Assembly: GCA_020747065.1 (NCBI GenBank)
Contig: JAGMVK010000019.1
Location: 434,001-498,000, forward strand
DNA: 64,000 nt
Source: Cadophora sp. MPI-SDFR-AT-0126
Lineage: Eukaryota; Ascomycota; Leotiomycetes; Helotiales; Ploettnerulaceae
Direction: 5' to 3'
The position numbers were made by a program, and so were the translations under genes. The number at the start of each line of letters is the position of its first letter. The stretch's first letter is position 1. Positions 56,720 to 64,000 of this stretch are shown piece by piece. Under the pieces are notes generated by a model, which saw nothing but the letters and a program-made list of their open reading frames with translations, did no database searches and was not told where the DNA came from.

Positions 56720-57889
56720 ATGAGTCTCATCGTGGCTTCATTGAGGCTGCTGAACGCAGTCGTCGCCGACTTCACTGGGGGGGGGGGGGGACTGGACATC
56801 ATAGCATTCTCTAATTCTATCTGTGAACGACTGGAGGCGCAGGACGAGATTAGTGGCCCGCTCTGTCTTCAGTGCAGACAGGAGTTCTACTCGATGAATG
56901 ATCTCTACGAACACCAGCAAGCAGACTGCTGGGTGTCAGTAAGCAGCTTACAATACGAAGAGCAGTGGTCACCAGCCTTGTATGCATATGTCAGGCGGGC
57001 GCTGTATCCGAACAACCGTGCACCAGGATGGACGATATCTGATATCATCAAGTCTCTCGAGGAAATGATCATGAGCAATGGTAGAGTTGGTGCAGTATGG
57101 GAAACTTTGGACCTACCACAGCGCATCGCTCAGCCAGATCCAGTCGTCGTAGTCTTCCGAACGGTCAATCAACTGGGCTTGACAGTTTCGAAGATTGCAG
57201 CGCCGTTAGGATACCGTGGATCCAACTCCTCGAGAACTCTTACGCATGTCGATGGGATGCCCTTTGTGGCCTATCGTGATGATGGCGAGATGCTTGTTTA
57301 TTCGGATGGAGCCTGTTCCAATAACGGCCAGGAAATTGCTCGAGGGGGCTGCTCCTTTGTATTCCGCTGCAGTGACGCTGTACCCTGGCCATGGGATATT
57401 CCTCAAGATGTATACAGCACGCATGGAGGTTTCTTCTTCCGATTTGAAGATGTCGGTCCAACCAACAAGCACGAGCAGCCTACAAGCAATCGCGCAGAAC
57501 TTCGCGCCGCCATAGCCGCCCTTCGATGTATTGGTCCTGGCCAATCTGAGATCAGATTCTCAACGCCCAAAGACAAGTCGAAGCTAGTTGTTGCGATGGA
57601 TTCAGCGTATGTAGTTGGAGGAGCAACCAAATGGGCCAAAGTCTGGGAAACGAATGGTTGGAGATCGAGTGATGGAAAAGCAGTCAAGAATCAAGACCTT
57701 TGGGAAGAGTTGCTTGCGAGAGTCAGGGAACTTCTTTCTCGGCATTGTGCGAAGGTCCCGTTCTGGCACATTCCGAGGAGATTCAACGGAGATGCGGACA
57801 GACTGGCGAAGTACGCAGCAACTTTGAAGGCTCGCCCACGCTTTGGTGTGCCAAGTTCTCCTGTGACGTTGGTCGAATTGAGCGGATGA
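56720..57889 (+). CDS. RNase H-type protein with C2H2-like N-terminus
   Basis: Unspliced frame of 389 residues. Residues about 48-69 are finger-like: CLQCRQEFYSMNDLYEHQQADC. The second half is an RNase H fold with the acidic residues in order: YSDGACSNNG (D), NRAELRAAIAAL (E), VVAMDSAYVVGG (D) and FNGDADRLAK (D), plus the WETNGWRSSDGKAVKNQDLWEEL handle-like region. It should bind or cleave RNA in RNA:DNA hybrids, but it differs from housekeeping RNase H1 by lacking the N-terminal hybrid-binding domain. It resembles RNase H proteins that are common and variable in filamentous fungi. A run of 14 G at 56777-56790 encodes five glycines near the N-terminus. The true start could lie downstream of this run. 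Confidence 0.8.
   Translation: MSLIVASLRLLNAVVADFTGGGGGLDIIAFSNSICERLEAQDEISGPLCLQCRQEFYSMNDLYEHQQADCWVSVSSLQYEEQWSPALYAYVRRALYPNNRAPGWTISDIIKSLEEMIMSNGRVGAVWETLDLPQRIAQPDPVVVVFRTVNQLGLTVSKIAAPLGYRGSNSSRTLTHVDGMPFVAYRDDGEMLVYSDGACSNNGQEIARGGCSFVFRCSDAVPWPWDIPQDVYSTHGGFFFRFEDVGPTNKHEQPTSNRAELRAAIAALRCIGPGQSEIRFSTPKDKSKLVVAMDSAYVVGGATKWAKVWETNGWRSSDGKAVKNQDLWEELLARVRELLSRHCAKVPFWHIPRRFNGDADRLAKYAATLKARPRFGVPSSPVTLVELSG
56777..56790 (+). repeat. homopolymer run of 14 G in coding sequence
   Basis: Fourteen consecutive G inside the first 25 codons of the RNase H-type gene. Such runs slip during replication and sequencing, so the reading frame at this point deserves caution. Confidence 0.9.
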
Positions 57890-59076
57890 TGGAGAAGGAT
57901 AGCATTGTTTCATTCAGCTGTTGCCAAATATTTCTCAACTACTTCATTATCGTCAATATTCCTCCAGCAACGTACTTTCAGCAGTTGTGCGCAGTAATTG
58001 GGATTTCTGATGGTACCTACCGTCTTTGCATTGATCTCGCCATCCGTCCTGCCCAGAAATATGGCTTACTCGCGAAACGCCGTGGAAAGTAAAGCTGTGA
58101 GCGCATCGCACTTATGAGATCCTTCTGTAGCTTTGTTTTCAATTGGAAAAATGTCTTGTGGCATCTGTGGAGGATCCCTTCGTTTCAACATTAGAACTAT
58201 ACATTGAAGATGGCCAGCTTTGGAAAGAGGTAAAGGGCCAAAACTCATGACTCTTTAGCCTAGACTGCCTTAATAGCAGACTTTTCAGGCTCACGGGCTC
58301 ACAAATACTGTGATGTTATATGGTACAACCTCGGGCGCGAGCATGTGTGCATCGCCGCTCAGACTCTCAATATTCCTGAATCGAGCGTTTTCCTGAACCA
58401 CTGTATCACTTGACTTGGACGACATGGTTTCGTCACGTATTTCAACGCAAATCTTCAAAGTGAATAGGTTGTACATCGACTGTAAAAGCTGTGAAGGATG
58501 TTTGTACTGGATCTGCGCAGTGTGATATTGCCCTGTATGCACTGAGGTTTTTCCACGATAAAGTGTTCGGTGTCGTATTTTTTCGCTTCTAGGATCGATT
58601 GAGCCGACGCCGAATCACTGGGCTCAACTTACATATAGGACATAAGCGGGCACCGATTTTCGGCAACGGCGCTTTTATTTATGGTCTTGAAAAGGCGTTT
58701 TGATATCGAGTTATCTTGGGATAGCTAGATTTAGTACTTACAACCAGCAAGCTATCACAAGCAAGGAACCTCTTCTTAGATGCTCTCGTTGAACGTATCA
58801 AAGGTTGAAAATTAGGTCTTGTAAGGAACTAAAAAACAGTCCCCGCCCTGTCCAAGATAAGTAGTACGTGACTTGCTTACTGTTGCCACTTTTGGCTTAG
58901 ACAAAGATGTTTGTGATTCAAATTTTTGGTTTACATGATCATTCACATAATGCTTCTGGAAGTTGGAAGACATGTACGAGGCTCATATTATGGCATCTGA
59001 TTAAAAACCACAACATGACGCGCCGGTGCGCAAACAACTATAACGGCTGAACCGTTGAACCCATATAACTTCCTTC
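57890..59076. other. intergenic region between convergent genes
   Basis: About 1.2 kb between the RNase H-type stop (plus) and the peptide transporter stop (minus). Short frames only. No gene is recognised. Confidence 0.5.
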
Positions 59077-61204
59077 TCAAAGTATCACCGTCTCCTCTTT
59101 GTCCAAATGGCCAAAGATTAGCCACATCAGAATAGTACTCGCAGCCATCATAGCAGCCAAGACAGAATACAACGTTACCAGCCTCGGATCATGAGCTAGC
59201 GGACTAAGACCCAAAGCTAAGCAGCTCCCAATACCCGCCATCACAAGCCATATGGCTTGTACTAAGCTCTTCATACTCTGAGGAGCTCGGTTGTAGGCAT
59301 ACTCCGTACCTGTTGTGCAACAAAAAACTTCAGCAACTTCACCACTGAAATAGATCGGTAACTGTAAGAAGACACTGATGTTGTTTGGAATCTTGTTGTG
59401 GCCAGCTGGGCAGCTGAGAGGGTGGTTGTAGCATGGTCCAGTGCGATATATGAGATGCTGAAGTACTGCAGCATATGCCATCGATAAAGAGAGAATGCCA
59501 AATCCAACAGTGATGCGTGCCACCGGACCGAAGGCTATACGATGGCGAGTGAGGTATGGATACAGACCTTTTTGGATTATCGGTGCGACAATAATACCCG
59601 CGAGAGCACCAGCGATCTTCAACATGTCGTTTGGGATACCGTAGGTCACCATCTGGCCAGCTTGCGAGATGAGGTTATTGAATGTTTGATTGAAACAGAG
59701 CCAGTGGATGGGAAACAAGAGACTGTATGCATTGCGCTGTTAGCAAATCGCGACTGCTGAATATTGTGTAGGTAAAATACCGAGGAGCAACTCACAGTAC
59801 ACGACATGTCAGCAGACTAGTCTTGATGTTCTCAACGAGATCGTCAGTCCAAGGCACAACTCGGTTGTGATGAGAGAGTTGAGATGCCGGTTTTGCAGAA
59901 TCCATATTAAAGCCATGCCTTATCCCGCACCAGAGCGCTGCAGCTATTTTGGGGACTATATCTTGTGTTGGTTTATGCTTGACTATTTTCGCCGGTCAAT
60001 TTTTACACGTATTTGAGGTCTCAAACACCATTCAAGTGTACTTACTATATTTTGTCTTTCCCACCAAGATTGGAATCAGTGCGCACCACATGACAAAACA
60101 TGGCACAAGATATGCAGCCCAGAACCCAACATATCGCTCCAGAATTGGGGTGCTGTCGGCGAAAACTCCCCCAACATTCTCAGCCCTACCACGGTAATGT
60201 GAGTATATTTGAATTGTTATTACCCGTGTGAATCATGACTTACCAATAATAGACATTGAATATATATGTGATTGTGAGTTCTCTGCTCGTAACAACTTTC
60301 TCACCCGACTTTAGAAATTTGATACGGAAATTGGTCTCCTCATACTGGTCGGCTAGATCTCAAGTCAGAAAAGCCTCTAGTGCTGGAATTTCAAATCGTG
60401 CTTACCTATGAGAGGGACCACAGTTGTCTTGAAAGCACCGGATCCTACGGAGAGGAAGACGATTGCAACGATGACTCCTGGTAGACCAGCAGTAGTCGAT
60501 ATCTTCGGAAATGAGGTAGCAAGTAGCACAGAAGCTCCGATGGCTTCTACTCTGCAAAATATGAGCGCTGAAAACGAGTTAGTCTTCGCTGATGACTTAC
60601 ACAGCAGATAAAACAACCGTGTTGTAGCGGCCGAGCATATTATCTGCTATCACTGCGGCGGGAATTGGTGTTACATAAGACGATATCATCAATGCATTCA
60701 CGATGTTCGAGGCGATGGCTTGGCCGAGTCCGAGTGCACCTGGGATTCCCCCTCCTGGAGCATGCTGCAAGTAATTTTCTGTCATCACGATCAGCTAATT
60801 TACTCGATATGAGACTCTTTCGGATGTACGTACGCAATGGTGCAGTGGCACCATACCACACGAATCTTTCACAGATACCTATTGCACACACTGCCCATGT
60901 TCGAGCTGGAATATCATCAACAACATGGAGAAGGTTCTCCACCTCGCTCGCCGTAGCAATACGACGGTCGGATGTCTGCGCCGGGGATCTGAATGCTTCT
61001 GACACGGGATCTTCTCCTTCAAGCTGCTTGATGTTCGGTGGAGATGCTTTTTCCGTGTGGCCACATCTGCTGTGACCTTGCTGTTAGAGGTGCTGCCTTA
61101 CAAACGTGCTCTTCAAGAAGAATAATCAAAACATACATGGATTCGGCAGGGGCAATCTCCATGCCTTTGTCTAAGCAATGATCATCATTCTTTGCCTCTG
61201 ACAT
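59077..61204 (-). CDS. POT/PTR2-family peptide transporter
   Basis: Eight exons (61204-61137, 61069-60834, 60778-60601, 60551-60406, 60352-60244, 60185-60046, 59961-59796, 59722-59077) give 562 residues, typical for fungal PTR2. These are proton-coupled di/tripeptide importers of the plasma membrane with 12 helices. Signatures: ICERFVWYGATAPLQNYLQH (the ExxERFxYY proton-coupling motif, here CERFVWYG), GALGLGQAIASNIVNALMIS, VIVAIVFLSVGSGAFKTTVV, YIFNVYYWAENVGGVFADST and ILERYVGFWAAYLVPC, then QLPIYFSGEVAEVFCCTTG and EYAYNRAPQSMKSLVQAIWL near the end. The motif residue usually Tyr is Trp here (FVWYG). Exon 2 may start at either of two tandem CAG acceptors. The product call is firm. Confidence 0.9.
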
Positions 61205-63323
61205 TATTAGTTGTTTGGTATACAACTACGGATGCTGGACGTTTGACGATGTGCTGAAGGTATCTTCGTCCCATACCATCGAGGAACGATGAACAAGGCC
61301 GGATCAAGATTCGCCTGAGTCTTGAACGAACTTCTACTACGCAGTGGGGCCAGCACAGTCGCATGTACTGACCAAATTCCGACAGACCGAAGTACTCGTT
61401 AGCCCAAAATCCAAGAGACCGAAATGTTAGACCGAATGACGAATATCAAATGACAATTCCGCAATATAGATGTGACTCAACGAAATTCGGCTTTTCAAGG
61501 CACAGTATGCCAACCCATCAGTATCCAACAACTCTCTCCACTATATGGAGGTATTATCCGTCCAATGAAAGAGGGTAGAAGTACTCAAAGTCCGAGGTTG
61601 AATATTTGTGACTTGTGAGCATGTTTTCAAGTGCGATAATAGGCTCGCACCAGCCCTTGCTACGCGGAGTAGACCCGCTGATACACGAAGGCAGCACCAG
61701 TAACGATATACATGAGATAAGCTCTGTACGGAGGTACAACGGTTACTGTAGGTGTTGTTAGAGGGGCGGTGGGGACTCCAGGGGGGTTTTTCCTCACGGA
61801 CGCGGCTCTTGACTCATCGAGTAATCACAGACGTAACTCACGGGCCATTTTAATGAACAAGTCGCCTTAAGAAGAAAAGAGCAAGACTCTACTAAAAGCC
61901 CCCACCGCCCGTCTTACAACACTTAATCGCTATACGGAAGGTACGGAAGGTACGGAAGGTACGGAAGTGCTGCTGTACGCAATTATCTGTAAATTAACAA
62001 ACAAGCGAGAACGCAGGAAGTCGACAGAACACCCACCCACTTTTCAACACTGAATTGTAACTTCATTTATTGATGCAGATTCTTCAAAAGCTCACTGTAG
62101 CTGTAGGCTCACCAGAAGCAGCTTTACGCTCTCATACTTATAATCAGGAAAAATTAGTCCGATGTTCAGTCACTACAGCGAAATCTGCAAATGCTTTCTT
62201 TTTGGTGCGTGGATAATTGCGTACGTCGGAATGGTGGTAATTCTTCGACTGGCGACTGCACTGTTGTCAATTTGACCCTTGAAACGGTCCGTGCAGTCTC
62301 TTTTGGCAGGGATTCCAGTCAATAGAACAAGTGAAATACTCCGTAGGGCATCTAGAGCTTGAAAATGTATCCATAATGGAAAGCATGCAATAGCCGGTCG
62401 ATGGGATAACAATACTATTGAGGCACAGCAAAATGCGCCTGCACAAGGAAGGGGCTGAAAATCCAGACGTACCAGAGTAGAACTGTGTTGGTTTCTTTGA
62501 ACATCGAGAGGTGGTTTGTTGGTTGGCGATTTCGACTCTGTGGTGATGGAAGGATATACATAGGTAGGTACTGCATGAGTGCAGACAAAACATTTTCCAC
62601 TTTGCTGTTGCTCCTGAACAGACAAATGAAAATTCCTTATCTCGAAAATTAGGACATGTTTACAAAGAAGCTGAGAACCCAAGGCTTTGATAATCATTTG
62701 GAACTATCTCTCATGGAGTCCCTGTAGCATGGCGCGGTTCGGCGTACCGTCTTCTCAGCAATGCAATATACGGACTGGCCACTCAAAATGAAGTTTTCAT
62801 ATCCTTACACTCATGAACAACAAAGCCTCCAATACTTGCATCTACTGGTCGGAATGTACAGCAATCGGATTTTTTGGCTATTGTAATGGAGCCGCACGGA
62901 GAATCCACCATATAGCGTGCGGAATCGGTGGGAAGCGGCGCCTCTTTATTATACTCGTATGACTCACCTAACGACTGAATAAACATAACTTTACGCATAA
63001 CATTGATGCTGAGTCGGCATCAAGTAGCTCTGGTTTCGTGCATGGTGTCCTTTCCCGGCCTCTAGACCACTGACCGAGCCAGATTTACAGCGAGGAATGG
63101 GAATATGATCATCTGAAGAAGTTTGGAGTCCTTGCAAGGCTTCAAGATGAAATTGTTTACATTCAACTTGAAGCAAAACTATGGTGCCTAAGAACATGGG
63201 AGAATTTTCTCGTATCGAAAGCTCGGGGTTCTGAAAACGCAGCAAAGTAATTTAATGGCGAGCCATGAGAAATACGAATCAAGTTGCGAGGCAAGAACAG
63301 AGGATATTAGAAATTCCAAATTC
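61205..63323. other. intergenic region with 9-bp tandem repeat, no gene recognised
   Basis: About 2.1 kb. It holds a TACGGAAGG tandem repeat at 61933-61967. Frames of 71-174 codons on the minus strand (62173-62697, 62783-62998) lack domains; the 71-residue one has three Cys but no signal peptide. None is called a gene. Confidence 0.45.
61933..61967. repeat. 9-bp tandem repeat (TACGGAAGG)
   Basis: Three full and one nearly full copy in a row without mismatch. It is likely to be length-polymorphic. Confidence 0.9.
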
Positions 63324-64000
63324 CTAAAGACCACCATCTGATTCGCTAGAGTTCCGTGATGGAAGAGAGTCCCGCAACCACGACATTCTTGGAAGCATGG
63401 CTCCTGCATTATCTGTGTACCAGTATCGCAACACTTGTTTCTCATCCCATGCTTCCCCCCACTTTTCTTCCGCGAACATTCTCAGACGTTCGACCTCCAA
63501 AGGTGACGATGTCACTTGCTCAAGAATCCAGTCGTTGATGCGATCCCTTGTGTCAAAGAAAGGGCGCTCATCATAGCGCAATTGAATGGCGGCAGCATTA
63601 CCTTGCTGTAGGAATGGTAGAAGCAGGGGGAAATTAATGTAAGCTGATGCTTGTTTTGCTGATGATATATGCGGTTCCAAATCATCATCGAAGGTCCCAC
63701 ACTCCATGTATTCAAAGCTAGTTGGTTCATCATCGTCATCTAAAAGCCACCGGGACTGAGCCTCCAGCCTCAAATCTCCTAAGGCTTGCTCACAAGGCAG
63801 GAGCTGTAGATCCAGTTCAATCAATAATGTTGCACACTCAATCATCCGCATCTCGGCGTCTGGGGAGCTTTCAATGTTGAGACGATGACGATTGGATAAA
63901 TCTTTCTCCAGAGCAAGCTTTTCATCTTTTAAGGAATCAATCCGTTGGAGTAATGAATTCCTTTCTGCGAGCTTGCTCAAGAATGAAGAAACCAGCGGAT
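63324..64000 (-). CDS. hypothetical coiled-coil protein, C-terminal part (5' end outside window)
   Basis: The frame is open to the right edge with no in-frame ATG there, so the start lies beyond 64000. About 225 residues are visible. The first 60 form a coiled coil (LAERNSLLQRIDSLKDEKLA, then EKDLSNRHRL). A globular-looking acidic segment follows (LLDDDDEPTSFEYMECGTFD) and a helical C-terminus (DRINDWILEQVTSSPLEVER, RMFAEEKWGEAWDEKQVLRY). The last residues are Ser-rich. No family is recognised. The amino-acid pattern is coherent and the frame is the longest in the area, which supports a real gene. An intron in the visible part is not required. Confidence 0.6.
   Translation of the reverse strand, partial: PLVSSFLSKLAERNSLLQRIDSLKDEKLALEKDLSNRHRLNIESSPDAEMRMIECATLLIELDLQLLPCEQALGDLRLEAQSRWLLDDDDEPTSFEYMECGTFDDDLEPHISSAKQASAYINFPLLLPFLQQGNAAAIQLRYDERPFFDTRDRINDWILEQVTSSPLEVERLRMFAEEKWGEAWDEKQVLRYWYTDNAGAMLPRMSWLRDSLPSRNSSESDGGL

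Noticed and set aside
62173..62697. Minus-strand frame of 174 codons near the right end
   Set aside because: Translation shows no family or membrane pattern and is overlapped by other frames on the same strand.
1..64000. Transposons, CRISPR arrays, prophage or biosynthetic backbone genes
   Set aside because: No transposase, reverse transcriptase, terminal repeats, spacer arrays, polyketide synthase or NRPS sequence was found; the lone MFS and regulators do not form a cluster.

Overview
The window is nuclear DNA of a filamentous ascomycete (Pezizomycotina). Nearly every gene is cut by short introns of about 45-120 bases with GT..AG ends and RCTAAY-like branch sites. Genes sit roughly every 2.4 kb on both strands, and the proteins are fungal in type: Zn2Cys6 regulators, a fungal rhodopsin-like membrane protein, an OrsD-like zinc finger, Vid27, Atg9 and a fungal Tps1. 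A leotiomycete-like fungus is a reasonable guess but cannot be shown from the sequence alone. I see no transposon, virus, CRISPR array or obvious biosynthetic cluster.

Layout. 1-5 kb: the 3' end of a Zn2Cys6-type regulator, a short-chain dehydrogenase, and a regulator that joins an OrsD-like C2H2 module to a fungal transcription-factor domain. 6-7.5 kb: mitoferrin. 9.7-14.6 kb: a Zn2Cys6 regulator and a drug:H+ antiporter diverging from a shared promoter that carries a 13-bp direct repeat. 15-25 kb: mitochondrial ribosomal protein S17, a Sap1/Yta6-like AAA ATPase, then COG6 and ATG9 head to head. 25.5-33.3 kb: a PAP2 lipid phosphatase, VID27, a small membrane protein and a NIF3 protein. 34-43.7 kb: a secreted SGNH hydrolase, a BolA2 protein, the AP-1 beta adaptin, a HIRIP3/DEK_C-type nuclear protein and a secreted cysteine/tryptophan-rich protein. 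44-51 kb: a rhodopsin-like membrane protein, a large CorA-like transporter and an orphan Q/P-rich protein. 52.5-52.7 kb: the U6 spliceosomal RNA gene. 54-61 kb: trehalose-phosphate synthase, an RNase H-type protein and a POT-family peptide transporter. The right edge holds a truncated gene.

The most interesting feature is U6. Its conserved sequence is recovered only if two spliceosomal-type introns (55 and 51 bases) are removed. One lies between the 5' stem-loop and the ACAGAGA-side region, the other inside the catalytic internal stem-loop. A core RNA of the spliceosome would therefore need the spliceosome to mature. An A-box-like stretch in intron 1 and a B-box-like stretch downstream may be its pol III promoter.

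Functional links are local rather than operonic. COG6 and ATG9 share a promoter region and both act in membrane traffic tied to autophagy. The Zn2Cys6/MFS pair looks like a regulator with its exporter. Mitoferrin and BolA2 both belong to iron homeostasis but lie 28 kb apart. Exon coordinates below were derived by hand from splice signals, reading frame and family conservation. Each multi-exon model sums to a whole number of codons.
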